NCBI GenBank assembly: GCA_002354055.1
Contig: DEKW01000013.1
Location: forward strand, 167,578-231,577
From: Bacteroidales bacterium UBA2712
Lineage (GTDB): Bacteria; Bacteroidota; Bacteroidia; Bacteroidales; Paludibacteraceae
Reading direction: 5' to 3'
DNA length: 64,000 nucleotides
Shown here: positions 33,821-42,255 of the stretch, piece by piece
How the letters are laid out: every line of letters begins with the position of its first letter
Position numbering within the stretch: position 1 is the stretch's first letter
Translations under genes and position numbers: made by a program
Notes under the pieces: model-generated
Databases searched by the model: none
Told to the model about the DNA's origin: nothing
The model's input: only the letters and a program-made list of their open reading frames with translations

Positions 33821-35903
33821 GTTCTCACATATTATCTCCGGAGCGGTCGGTATTGCCGAGCGGCAAGTAGCTGCGACTGTGGCGTTGCTGGACGAAGGAG
33901 CGACCATTCCTTTTATCGCGCGCTATAGAAAGGAGAAGACCGGAAGTCTGGACGAGGTTCAGATTGCGGCCATTCAAGCGCAATACGGGAAGTTGCAGGA
34001 ACTCGCAAAACGCAAAGAGACCATCTATGCGCGTTTGGACGAACTCGGTAACAACGATCAGGAACTGCGCAAACGCATTGAGGATTGTTGGGACGCGACG
34101 GAGTTAGAGGATATATATCTACCCTACAAACCGCATCGAAAGACACGTGCCGATGTCGCGATTGAGAAGGGCTTATTGCCGCTGGCAGAAGAGATTCTCA
34201 AACAGCGACCGATGAAGTTACCCAACGAAGAGGACCTGCAAGGCGCACGGGATATTATTGCTCAGCGAATAGCGGAAGACGAGAAAAGCCGTAACGCCAT
34301 TCGTCGTGAGTTCAGTTATACTGCAGTATTGAGTAGCAAGGCTGTGAAGACCAAGTGTGACACGCCGGAAGCACAGAACTATAAGGATTACTTCGATTTC
34401 AAGTGCCCACTCAAGCATATACGGAGCCATCAGTTACTGGCAATCCGGCGTGCGGAGACGGAAGGATACCTGCGGGTAGATATTTCGCCGGATACAGAGA
34501 AAGCCTTGGATAAGTTAGCACACTTGTGGCTCAGGGCCAATAACGACACCGCGTATCAAGTGGAGCTGGCGATGGAGGACGGTTATAAGCGGCTTCTGAA
34601 ACCCGCCATCGAGACGGAGTTTGCGGCACTATCCAAGGAGAAAGCAGACGAAGAGGCGATTCGTGTCTTTGCGGAGAACCTCAGGCAACTATTGTTAGGT
34701 GCACCATTAGGTCAGAAACGTGTGTTGGCGCTCGATCCGGGGTTCCGGACAGGTTGCAAGACCGTGGTACTCAATGAGCAAGGCGATTTGTTGATGCACG
34801 ACGTCATCTATCTGCATAACCTGCAAAGCACACAGAAATTGCAGGAGTTGATCAAGAAATATAAGATTGAGGCGATTGCTATCGGTAACGGTACCGCGAG
34901 CCGGGAATGCGAGCAGATGGCGCGGATGGTAGTCGAAAGTCAAAAGTCGAAAGTAGAAAGCGTGCCGCAGATCTTCGTGGTGAGTGAAGCCGGGGCGTCG
35001 GTGTATAGCGCGAGTAAGATTGCGCGGGAGGAGTTTCCAGATGAAGATGTGACCGTACGTGGAGCGGTGAGTATCGGAAGGCGGTTGATAGACCCGCTCG
35101 CCGAGTTGGTGAAGATCGAACCCAAGTCCATCGGTGTGGGTCAATACCAGCATGACGTTGATCAGACGGAGTTGCGCGAGAGCCTGCGACAAACGGTAGA
35201 GAGCGTAGTAAACTACGTGGGCGTAGATGTGAATACCGCCAGCAAACACCTGTTGACGTATATCTCCGGTTTAGGACCGATGTTAGCGCAGAATATTGTG
35301 GATTACCGCGCAGAACATGGTGCTTTCGAGAGCCGCAAAGAGTTGCTAAAAGTGCCTAAATTAGGTGCTAAGACTTTTGAACAAGCGGCTGGCTTCTTGC
35401 GATTGAAAGGTGCTAATCCATTGGATAACAGCGCTGTACACCCGGAGAGTTACGGCATCGTGGAGAAGATGGCGAAAGATCAAAAATGCTCGGTGGAGGA
35501 CTTGATTGCCAAGAAAGAACTGCGCGAGCAAGTGGATTTGAATAAATATGTGACAGCCGAAGTGGGCATGCCCACCCTCACGGATATCATGAAGGAGTTG
35601 GCGCAACCGGGTCGTGACCCGCGTGGCGAGACGGAAGAGTTCCATTTCGACGAGCACGTCCACACGATCGACGATCTGCAGGCAGGCATGGTGTTGCCGG
35701 GTATCGTAACGAATATCAGCGCTTTTGGCGCATTCGTGGATTTGGGCGTGCACAAGGATGGATTGATACACATCTCCGAGATGGCCGACCGACGAGTTAA
35801 CAACCCGCAGGAAGTGGTCAAACTGCATCAACATGTGAAAGTGCGCGTGGTCGATGTAGACCGCGCACGAGGCAGAATACAATTAAGCCTTCGGCATTTA
35901 TGA
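33807..35903 (+). CDS. tex: Tex family RNA-binding transcription accessory protein
   Basis: 698 residues: Tex N-terminal helical domain (ATIPFIARYRKEKTG), the YqgF-like domain (VLALDPGFRTGCKTVVL, about residue 304), helix-hairpin-helix motifs (VNTASKHLLTYISGLG) and a C-terminal S1 domain (about 625-698). The ATG at 33807 is preferred to an upstream in-frame start buried in folA. Residues about 376-385 (ESQKSKVESV) are encoded by four GTCGAAA-type heptamers (34932-34959). The stop codon lies in the first unit of the junction array. Confidence 0.94.
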   Translation: MYENKFSHIISGAVGIAERQVAATVALLDEGATIPFIARYRKEKTGSLDEVQIAAIQAQYGKLQELAKRKETIYARLDELGNNDQELRKRIEDCWDATELEDIYLPYKPHRKTRADVAIEKGLLPLAEEILKQRPMKLPNEEDLQGARDIIAQRIAEDEKSRNAIRREFSYTAVLSSKAVKTKCDTPEAQNYKDYFDFKCPLKHIRSHQLLAIRRAETEGYLRVDISPDTEKALDKLAHLWLRANNDTAYQVELAMEDGYKRLLKPAIETEFAALSKEKADEEAIRVFAENLRQLLLGAPLGQKRVLALDPGFRTGCKTVVLNEQGDLLMHDVIYLHNLQSTQKLQELIKKYKIEAIAIGNGTASRECEQMARMVVESQKSKVESVPQIFVVSEAGASVYSASKIAREEFPDEDVTVRGAVSIGRRLIDPLAELVKIEPKSIGVGQYQHDVDQTELRESLRQTVESVVNYVGVDVNTASKHLLTYISGLGPMLAQNIVDYRAEHGAFESRKELLKVPKLGAKTFEQAAGFLRLKGANPLDNSAVHPESYGIVEKMAKDQKCSVEDLIAKKELREQVDLNKYVTAEVGMPTLTDIMKELAQPGRDPRGETEEFHFDEHVHTIDDLQAGMVLPGIVTNISAFGAFVDLGVHKDGLIHISEMADRRVNNPQEVVKLHQHVKVRVVDVDRARGRIQLSLRHL
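34932..34959. repeat. In-frame heptamer array in tex
   Basis: GTCGAAA, GTCAAAA, GTCGAAA, GTAGAAA. The same unit is used in aroE at 39488-39508. Confidence 0.8.
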
Positions 35904-35938
35904 TTTATGATTTATGATTTGTAATTTATGATTTATGG
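35897..35938. repeat. Heptamer array containing the tex stop and the ettA start
   Basis: TTTATGA, TTTATGA, TTTATGA, TTTGTAA, TTTATGA, TTTATGG: six units, 42 bases. The tex TGA is in unit 1 and the ettA ATG in unit 6. Confidence 0.85.
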
Positions 35939-37614
35939 CAGACGATAAGAAGATTATTTTTTCGATGGTAGGACTGAGTAAGAATTTCGGTCCACAAAAA
36001 CGAGTGTTGAACAACATCTATCTGAGTTTCTTTTACGGCGCAAAGATCGGCATCATCGGTCTGAACGGCGCAGGTAAGAGTACCTTGCTCAAGATTATTG
36101 CCGGTATAGAGAAAGAATACCAGGGCGAGGTTGTATGGAGTCCGGGATACTCGGTCGGATACCTGGAGCAGGACCCGAAGTTAGACGCATCCAAGACCGT
36201 TCGCGAGGTTGTACAGGAAGGTGTTCAGCCGATCATGGACATGCTCAAAGAGTACGACGAGATCAATGCGGCTTTTGCAGAACCGGACGCAGATTTCGAT
36301 AAGTTGTTAGCTCGTCAGGCAGAGTTGCAGGATAAGTTAGACGCTGCGGACGCCTGGAATATTGACCAGAAACTCGACCGCGCGATGGATGCTCTGCGTT
36401 GCCCACCAGATGACGCGAGTGTCACTACCCTCTCCGGAGGAGAGCGGAGACGTGTGGCGTTGTGCCGATTGTTGCTGCAACAACCCGATGTGCTGCTTCT
36501 CGACGAGCCGACGAACCATTTGGACGCGGAGAGTATCGACTGGTTGGAACAACACCTGCAGCAATATGCCGGCACGGTGATCTGTATCACCCACGACCGT
36601 TATTTCCTGGATCACGTGGCAGGTTGGATCCTGGAGTTGGACCGCGGCGAGGGTATTCCTTGGAAGGGCAATTACTCGTCATGGTTGGAGCAAAAGACCA
36701 ACCGAATGGCGCAGGAAGAGAAACAGGCGAGCAAGCGTCGTAAGACCTTGGAGCGCGAGTTGGAGTGGATTCACATGGCTCCGAAAGCGCGTCATGCCAA
36801 ACAGAAAGCGCGTCTGGATGCGTACGACCGGATGTTGAACGAGGAGCAGAAAGAGCGCGAGGAGAAGTTGGAGATCTTCATTCCAAACGGTCCGCGCCTG
36901 GGAAATAAGGTCATTAATGCCGAAGGTGTGGCGAAATCATTTGGCGACAGACTGCTGTTTGAGGACCTGAACTTCATGCTGCCGCCGAACGGCATTGTGG
37001 GTGTTATCGGTCCGAACGGAGCGGGTAAAACGACCCTTTTCCGTATGATTATCGGCACAGAGAAAGCTGACAAAGGTACGTTCTCGGTCGGCGAGACAGT
37101 GAAAATCGGTTATGTAGATCAACAACACACGGATATTGACCCGAACAAGTCTGTCTTCGAGACCATCAGCGGCGGCACGGAGTTCATCCGTGTGGGCGGC
37201 AAGGAGATTAACGCTCGTGCATATCTGAGCCGTTTTAACTTCACCGGCGCAGACCAAGAGAAGAAATGCGGCGTGCTCTCCGGTGGTGAGCGCAACCGAT
37301 TGCATCTGGCACTGACACTGAAGAGCGAAGCAAATGTGCTGCTTCTCGACGAGCCGACGAACGATATTGACGTAAACACTCTGCGGGCATTGGAGGAAGG
37401 ATTAGAGAACTTCGCCGGTTGCGCCGTAGTGATCAGCCACGACCGTTGGTTCCTGGATCGTATTTGCACGCATATATTGGCGTATGAAGGCGACAGCAAA
37501 GTGTTCTGGTTCGAGGGCAGCTATTCGGAATACGAAGAGAACAAGAAGATGCGGTTGGGCGAAGAAGCTGTTCAACCTCACCGCGTGAAATATAGAGGAT
37601 TAGGCAATGTATAA
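35935..37614 (+). CDS. ettA: ABC-F protein EttA (energy-dependent translational throttle)
   Basis: 559 residues, two ABC ATPase domains without membrane parts. Walker A GLNGAGKST (about residue 42) and GPNGAGKTT (about 362); signatures LSGGERRR and LSGGERNR; Walker B LLLDEPTNHLD and LLLDEPTNDID. The arm and P-site tRNA-interaction linker (about 240-310, HMAPKARHAKQKAR) matches EttA rather than other ABC-F types. EttA gates initiation according to ATP/ADP ratio. It overlaps the next gene by 8 bases. Confidence 0.95.
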   Translation: MADDKKIIFSMVGLSKNFGPQKRVLNNIYLSFFYGAKIGIIGLNGAGKSTLLKIIAGIEKEYQGEVVWSPGYSVGYLEQDPKLDASKTVREVVQEGVQPIMDMLKEYDEINAAFAEPDADFDKLLARQAELQDKLDAADAWNIDQKLDRAMDALRCPPDDASVTTLSGGERRRVALCRLLLQQPDVLLLDEPTNHLDAESIDWLEQHLQQYAGTVICITHDRYFLDHVAGWILELDRGEGIPWKGNYSSWLEQKTNRMAQEEKQASKRRKTLERELEWIHMAPKARHAKQKARLDAYDRMLNEEQKEREEKLEIFIPNGPRLGNKVINAEGVAKSFGDRLLFEDLNFMLPPNGIVGVIGPNGAGKTTLFRMIIGTEKADKGTFSVGETVKIGYVDQQHTDIDPNKSVFETISGGTEFIRVGGKEINARAYLSRFNFTGADQEKKCGVLSGGERNRLHLALTLKSEANVLLLDEPTNDIDVNTLRALEEGLENFAGCAVVISHDRWFLDRICTHILAYEGDSKVFWFEGSYSEYEENKKMRLGEEAVQPHRVKYRGLGNV

Positions 37615-38503
37615 GGCACAAGACAAGATGTGCGACCTCATGGCGCACGAAGAAGAAGCCATCCAGATCATCAGCCGTTTCGGGCTGAGTGTGGGTGTGG
37701 AGGACAAGAGCATTGAGGAGGTCTGTAAAGAGCACGGCGTGCATACACCGACGTTTCTGACCATCGTCAATTTCAAGCTCTACCGTCAGCGTGCGTTACC
37801 GGCAGAGATTGATTTGGAGACCCTGCAGCGGTATTTACACCATGCGCATCAATACTTTCTGGAGTTTCGTCTTCCGCGACTTCGTCTGGCATTGATGGAA
37901 GCTATCAATCCTGCCAATCCGAAGAGCCAGATTCCGATGCTGATCTTGCGGTGCTACGATGAGTTTGTGCAGGAGATCCGCACGCATATCGAGCATGAGA
38001 ACGCAGGTCAATACGAGGAGCACGAGCACGACGACGAGCGAATCACGGGAAAGTTGAGTGAGATCAAAGAGTTGATTATCAAGTATTTCCCGAAGGACGA
38101 CACGCAGACCACTTCGGACGAGAGCCTGCATATTCATGTGCGCTATCCCTTAGTCGGAGTGATGAGTGATTTATGGCATACAGAGCAGGATTTCTCGGAC
38201 CACTGTGCCATCGAGGATGAGATACTAAGACCGGCTTTGGAACGCGCAAAGAACGGTAAGCGGAAAATCAAGACCGATGTGCAAGCTATCGAGAATGAAG
38301 AGTTGAGCGAACGGGAGAAAGATGTGCTGATTCAGGTAGTAAAAGGCCTGAGCAACAAAGAAATTGCTGATGTGCTGTGTATCTCGACGCACACGGTCAT
38401 CTCGCATCGGAAGAACATCACCCGCAAACTGAATATCCACTCTACAGCGGGTCTGACGATCTATGCGATTGTGAATAAGTTGGTTGATTTGGATAGTTTA
38501 TAA
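37607..38503 (+). CDS. Hemerythrin-like sensor fused to LuxR-type DNA-binding domain
   Basis: 298 residues. Residues about 5-45 resemble the ScdA/RIC N-terminal domain (MAHEEEAIQIISRFGLSVG, EVCKEHGV). Residues about 75-215 form a hemerythrin-like helical bundle with His/Glu ligands in HHAHQYFLEFRLPRL, EIRTHIEHEN and DLWHTEQDFSDHCAIEDEIL. Residues 230-298 are a LuxR HTH (LSEREKDVLIQVVKGLSNKE, STHTVISHRKNITRKLNI). The di-iron site suggests sensing of O2, NO or redox state, with DNA binding as output. Coupled to ettA by overlap; tilS follows with no gap. Confidence 0.85.
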   Translation: MYKAQDKMCDLMAHEEEAIQIISRFGLSVGVEDKSIEEVCKEHGVHTPTFLTIVNFKLYRQRALPAEIDLETLQRYLHHAHQYFLEFRLPRLRLALMEAINPANPKSQIPMLILRCYDEFVQEIRTHIEHENAGQYEEHEHDDERITGKLSEIKELIIKYFPKDDTQTTSDESLHIHVRYPLVGVMSDLWHTEQDFSDHCAIEDEILRPALERAKNGKRKIKTDVQAIENEELSEREKDVLIQVVKGLSNKEIADVLCISTHTVISHRKNITRKLNIHSTAGLTIYAIVNKLVDLDSL

Positions 38504-39385
38504 GTGTTACGGCGCGTCAGTACATATATTCGCCAGCGGAGTTTGTTGGACAAAGACAAGCCGGTGTTGGTGGCTCTGAGCGGCGGAGCGGACAGCGTGG
38601 GATTGTTGGATGTGCTGCTTCGTGCCGGCTATAGATGTGTAGCGGCGCATTGTAATTTTCACCTCCGTGGCGAAGAGAGCGACCGTGATGAGGCTTTTGT
38701 ACGAGAGCTTTGCGGGAAGATGGGCGTGGAGATAGAAGTAGCGGATTTTGACACACATGCGTACGCGCACGCGCTCCATATTAGTATAGAGATGGCGGCA
38801 CGGGATTTGCGGTACAAATGGTTTGACGAAGTGGGCAGAAAACATAGTTGTCAGGCGGTTGCAGTAGCGCATCATCAGAATGATCAGGCGGAGACGATCC
38901 TGCTGAATCTGAAACGCGGAACGGGACTCAGAGGCCTGGCGGGAATGCGACCGATAAGCCCAAATCCGATGGTAAAAGAGGGACTGCCGATCGTACGTCC
39001 TCTACTATGCACCACACGGGATTATATAGAACATTACCTGCGCGACAAGAGAGGTCTGGAATGGGTAACCGACAGCACGAACAGCGACACTACTATTAGC
39101 CGGAATGCCATCCGCGAACAACTGAAGAGTTACAGCAAAGCGGAGATCGAACACATGGCTCATACGGCAGAATACGTGCAAGGATATATAGATATATTAG
39201 ACGGCAAAGACACACGCGAAGCGGGAATCGCACGATTATACGAAAGTCTTCGCGAGTGTGGATTTGCAGAAATTGATAAGATTTACGATGCGTTGCAGAA
39301 GGGAGAAGGCGGTAAAGTTTTTACTTCGAAGACGCACCAAGCAATAATAAAAAAAGGAAAATTATGCGTCACTTTGGTATCATAG
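38504..39385 (+). CDS. tilS: tRNA(Ile)-lysidine synthase, short form
   Basis: 293 residues starting with GTG immediately after the preceding stop. PP-loop ATP-binding motif ALSGGADSVGLLD (about residue 24), HCNFHLRGEESDRDE, and AHHQNDQAETILLNLKRGTGL. It modifies C34 of the AUA-reading tRNA-Ile. Many TilS proteins exceed 400 residues; here the C-terminal substrate-recognition domains are much reduced. The GTG start is supported by the family-like N-terminus. Its last 22 bases overlap aroE. Confidence 0.92.
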   Translation: MLRRVSTYIRQRSLLDKDKPVLVALSGGADSVGLLDVLLRAGYRCVAAHCNFHLRGEESDRDEAFVRELCGKMGVEIEVADFDTHAYAHALHISIEMAARDLRYKWFDEVGRKHSCQAVAVAHHQNDQAETILLNLKRGTGLRGLAGMRPISPNPMVKEGLPIVRPLLCTTRDYIEHYLRDKRGLEWVTDSTNSDTTISRNAIREQLKSYSKAEIEHMAHTAEYVQGYIDILDGKDTREAGIARLYESLRECGFAEIDKIYDALQKGEGGKVFTSKTHQAIIKKGKLCVTLVS

Positions 39386-40092
39386 GATTTCCGCTGATTC
39401 ACTCCTTCTCAGCGAAGTATTTCAATGAGAAGTTCAAGCGTGAGCAGATCGATGCGGAGTATAGTTTGTATCCGATACAAGAAGAAAGTCTAAGGTCGAA
39501 AGTCGAAAGCCTCTTGGACACTTTGGACGGCATGAATGTCACGATGCCGTACAAACAGGCGATTATCCCGTATCTGGAACGATTAGACGAGACGGCAAAG
39601 GCGGTAGGAGCGGTGAATGTGATTCACAAACGCGTGGGGTACAACACAGATTGTTTGGGATTTATTGATTCCATCCGTCCGCTGCTGCGAGAGAGCGACA
39701 AAAAAGCACTGGTGTTGGGCACCGGCGGAGCATCGAAAGCGGTTTGCTATGGATTGCGTACATTAGGTGTCATCCCCACTCTTGTCAGCCGCACGCCGAA
39801 AGAAGGGATGTTAGGTTACGAAGATCTGACGGCTGAAGTGATGGAAGAATACACAGTGATTGTCAATTGTACGCCGTTGGGCATGGCACCGGAAGAGGAC
39901 ACGTATCCTCCCCTTCCGTATGAGATGATCACGGCACGGCATTTGTTGTTCGACTGCGTATATAACCCCGAAGTGACGCTATTCCTGCAGAAAGGCCGAG
40001 CGCAAGGAGCTGTTATCCGCAACGGCATGGAGATGCTGTACGGACAAGCCAAAGCGGCATGGAAGATATGGAATGAAAGAATGAAAGAATGA
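39364..40092 (+). CDS. aroE: Shikimate dehydrogenase
   Basis: 242 residues; NADPH-dependent step of the aromatic pathway. FGIIGFPLIHSFSAKYFNEKF (shikimate site), MNVTMPYKQAIIPYL with the catalytic Lys, VLGTGGASKAVCYGL (dinucleotide-binding) and NGMEMLYGQAKAAWKIW. Residues about 42-48 (SLRSKVES) come from three GTCGAAA-type heptamers. The final residues NERMKE and the stop come from the octamer array that leads to the next gene. Confidence 0.94.
   Translation: MRHFGIIGFPLIHSFSAKYFNEKFKREQIDAEYSLYPIQEESLRSKVESLLDTLDGMNVTMPYKQAIIPYLERLDETAKAVGAVNVIHKRVGYNTDCLGFIDSIRPLLRESDKKALVLGTGGASKAVCYGLRTLGVIPTLVSRTPKEGMLGYEDLTAEVMEEYTVIVNCTPLGMAPEEDTYPPLPYEMITARHLLFDCVYNPEVTLFLQKGRAQGAVIRNGMEMLYGQAKAAWKIWNERMKE
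39488..39508. repeat. In-frame heptamer array in aroE
   Basis: GTCTAAG, GTCGAAA, GTCGAAA; the unit is the same as in tex. Confidence 0.75.
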
Positions 40093-40126
40093 AAGAATGA
40101 AGGAATGAAGGAATTAAGGAATTAAA
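40071..40126. repeat. Octamer array from aroE C-terminus to the next gene
   Basis: Seven 8 bp units (GAATGAAA x3, GAATGAAG x2, GAATTAAG, GAATTAAA). The first 22 bases encode the last residues and stop of AroE; the ATG of the next gene follows 5 bases after the array. Confidence 0.85.
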
Positions 40127-40131
40127 GAGAT

Positions 40132-41208
40132 ATGAAGACATTTTTAATGGTGCTACTAACGATAGCGCTGACCAATCTGAATGACAATTACCACGAGGCG
40201 GGTAAGTCTGAAATGGTGTATTACAGTCCGAAGACCAGCGTCCGGCTGGATTTCACGTATGAAGAAAGACGTGAAGAAGCGGGTGAGTTTGCGGAGTTTG
40301 CCGAGGAGTTATTAGGTATCAAAGATGCCATTAAGGAGGACAAGACGACCTATACCTTCCGCGGCGTAGAAATCGGTACACACACTCAAGTGGATCTGAA
40401 ACGTCCGCATGTCATCCATGCAGAGAACGGCATGCCGTGGCTGTTGGTAAACATTAACGACCGTGGTCTGTTGGTGGGTTATAACCTGCCGCCGGAGCCA
40501 AAAGAGCACAAGAAAGTGCCTGAAAAAGGTGCTGAATGGTCTAGGATTAGTCCGACAAAAGTCTTACCATATACCGAGGAGATTGTGGAAGCGGGCAGTA
40601 TGGGTGCCGGCAGTTTGAGAGCACAGGCGCAGGCTGTGGCCAAACAGATCTTCCGTATCCGTGAGACGAGGATGTATCTCTTGAACGGCGAAGTGGAACA
40701 CGCGCCGGCGGACGGGCAAGCCATGGAATTGGTTCTCAAGGAGTTGAGACGTCAGGAGAAGCAGTTGGTAGAGCTGTTTACGGGCAAGGTCACGAAAGAG
40801 ATCAAGCATAAGCATGTGGGCAGTTGTCCGTACGGAGAGAATTTCAAGTTTTGGAACGAGATGCTCTATTTCTCGGAGGAGAACGGCTTTACGGGCGCAG
40901 ATAATGTGGATGCCGACAAGATTAAGATCAATGTGGAGTTCGTTCATCAGTACCTGAAGAAGCAGGAAGAGGGTAAGAAAGCCAAGAAAGACAAGAATGC
41001 ACCGGAGCCTTCTCCAATCATGTATAACCTACCTGGAAGTGCGATTGCTCTGGTATATTACAACGACGATTTGATTCAGTCGAAAGTCGTTCCGATGGCG
41101 CAGTTCGGCATCGATGTACCGCTGCCCAAAGAGTTGTTCACGGGGGCTGAGTTGCCGAAGATTAAATTTAGCGAGAAGACAGGAGGAGTTATTTCGATAA
41201 CGAAATAA
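40132..41208 (+). CDS. DUF4831-like exported protein
   Basis: 358 residues with a short signal peptide (MKTFLMVLLTIALTNLND). Family-type features are VYYSPKTSVRLDFTYEE after the signal, FRGVEIGTHTQVD, and the C-terminal alpha/beta stretch with AIALVYYNDDLIQSKVVPMAQFG. No catalytic motif is visible; function unknown. It is bracketed by two repeat arrays and lies just upstream of porD, which might point to an envelope role. Confidence 0.7.
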   Translation: MKTFLMVLLTIALTNLNDNYHEAGKSEMVYYSPKTSVRLDFTYEERREEAGEFAEFAEELLGIKDAIKEDKTTYTFRGVEIGTHTQVDLKRPHVIHAENGMPWLLVNINDRGLLVGYNLPPEPKEHKKVPEKGAEWSRISPTKVLPYTEEIVEAGSMGAGSLRAQAQAVAKQIFRIRETRMYLLNGEVEHAPADGQAMELVLKELRRQEKQLVELFTGKVTKEIKHKHVGSCPYGENFKFWNEMLYFSEENGFTGADNVDADKIKINVEFVHQYLKKQEEGKKAKKDKNAPEPSPIMYNLPGSAIALVYYNDDLIQSKVVPMAQFGIDVPLPKELFTGAELPKIKFSEKTGGVISITK

Positions 41209-41278
41209 TTTCAAGTTTAGGATTTCAGATTTAGGATTTCTAGTTTAGGATTTCAGATTTAGGATTTCAAGTTTATGA
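41209..41278. repeat. Ten-unit heptamer array with mirror-symmetric unit order
   Basis: Units in order: TTTCAAG, TTTAGGA, TTTCAGA, TTTAGGA, TTTCTAG, TTTAGGA, TTTCAGA, TTTAGGA, TTTCAAG, TTTATGA. It begins at the first base after the DUF4831 stop; the last unit holds the porD ATG. Units 1-9 read the same forwards and backwards as a list. Confidence 0.88.
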
Positions 41279-42192
41279 TTTCAAAATTTAGATATATAGC
41301 CATATTTCTCGTAAGTCTCATAGGGATTGCTTCTCTTCATGCGCAGGAGATCAACTGTACCGTGACCATCAATTCCGACCAGATAGAGGGTTCGAACAAG
41401 CAGGTGTTCGGAACTCTCAAGACCGCCATCGAGGAGTATATGAACCAGAACCGATGGACGAACATGACTTTTGCGGAACAGGAGAAGATCGAGTGCAGTA
41501 TGATGCTGGTAGTAAAGGCTGTGGCGGACAACATGTACAGCTGCGAGATGACGTTACAGAGCCGCCGGCCGGTATATGGCACGACGTACACTACCCCGCT
41601 CCTCAATTTCGTGGACCGCAATTTCAATTTCACGTATCAGGAGTTCGACCGCATTGAGTACCAGCAGAATCAGTTCACGACAAACCTGACGGCTATGCTG
41701 GCGTACTACTGCTATCTGATCATCGGGCATGATATGGACAGTTACCAGCGTCTGGGCGGCACGCCGTTCTTCGAGCAATGCGAGAATATCGTGAATGCCT
41801 GTCAGAGCGCAAGCATGGATAACTCCGAGCAGAAAGGCTGGCTGGCGTTTGACAGCAACCGAAACCGTTATGCGCTGATTAACAACCTGTTAGACGAGGC
41901 GTTTAAGAAGTACCGGAACTATTACTACGAGTATCACAGGCTTGGTCTGGACGAGATGAGCGGTAATGTAGCGAACGGCAGAGCCCGCATCGCAGAGGGA
42001 ATCTCTGTGCTGAAAGAGGCGTATCGTGCGCGCCCGGCGACATACGTGATCAACACATTCCTGGACGCCAAAGCCGATGAGTTGGTGGATATCTTCAAGA
42101 AAGGCACGGACAAAGAGAAGAAAGAGGTGTATGATTTGTTGGTGGATATCGACCCGACGCGGCAAAGCACGTATGACCGGATGAATGAATGA
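41275..42192 (+). CDS. porD: PorD (DUF4835), T9SS component
   Basis: 305 residues with signal peptide ending LHAQ. EINCTVTINSDQIEGSNKQVFGTLKTAIEEYMNQNRWT at the mature start and QSRRPVYGTTYTTPLLNFVD are characteristic of DUF4835/PorD, needed for type IX secretion. The position immediately before recN is the usual one in the phylum. The n-region MISKFR and the terminal MNE are both encoded by the flanking tandem arrays. Confidence 0.88.
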   Translation: MISKFRYIAIFLVSLIGIASLHAQEINCTVTINSDQIEGSNKQVFGTLKTAIEEYMNQNRWTNMTFAEQEKIECSMMLVVKAVADNMYSCEMTLQSRRPVYGTTYTTPLLNFVDRNFNFTYQEFDRIEYQQNQFTTNLTAMLAYYCYLIIGHDMDSYQRLGGTPFFEQCENIVNACQSASMDNSEQKGWLAFDSNRNRYALINNLLDEAFKKYRNYYYEYHRLGLDEMSGNVANGRARIAEGISVLKEAYRARPATYVINTFLDAKADELVDIFKKGTDKEKKEVYDLLVDIDPTRQSTYDRMNE

Positions 42193-42255
42193 ATGAGTGA
42201 ATGAGTGAAGGAATGAAGGAATGAAGGAATGAAGGAATGAAGGAATGAAGGAATG
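42181..42255. repeat. Array from porD stop to recN start
   Basis: ATGA-type tetramer/octamer words pass into GAAGGAAT octamers. The porD TGA (42190-42192) and the recN ATG (42253-42255) are both inside. Confidence 0.85.
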
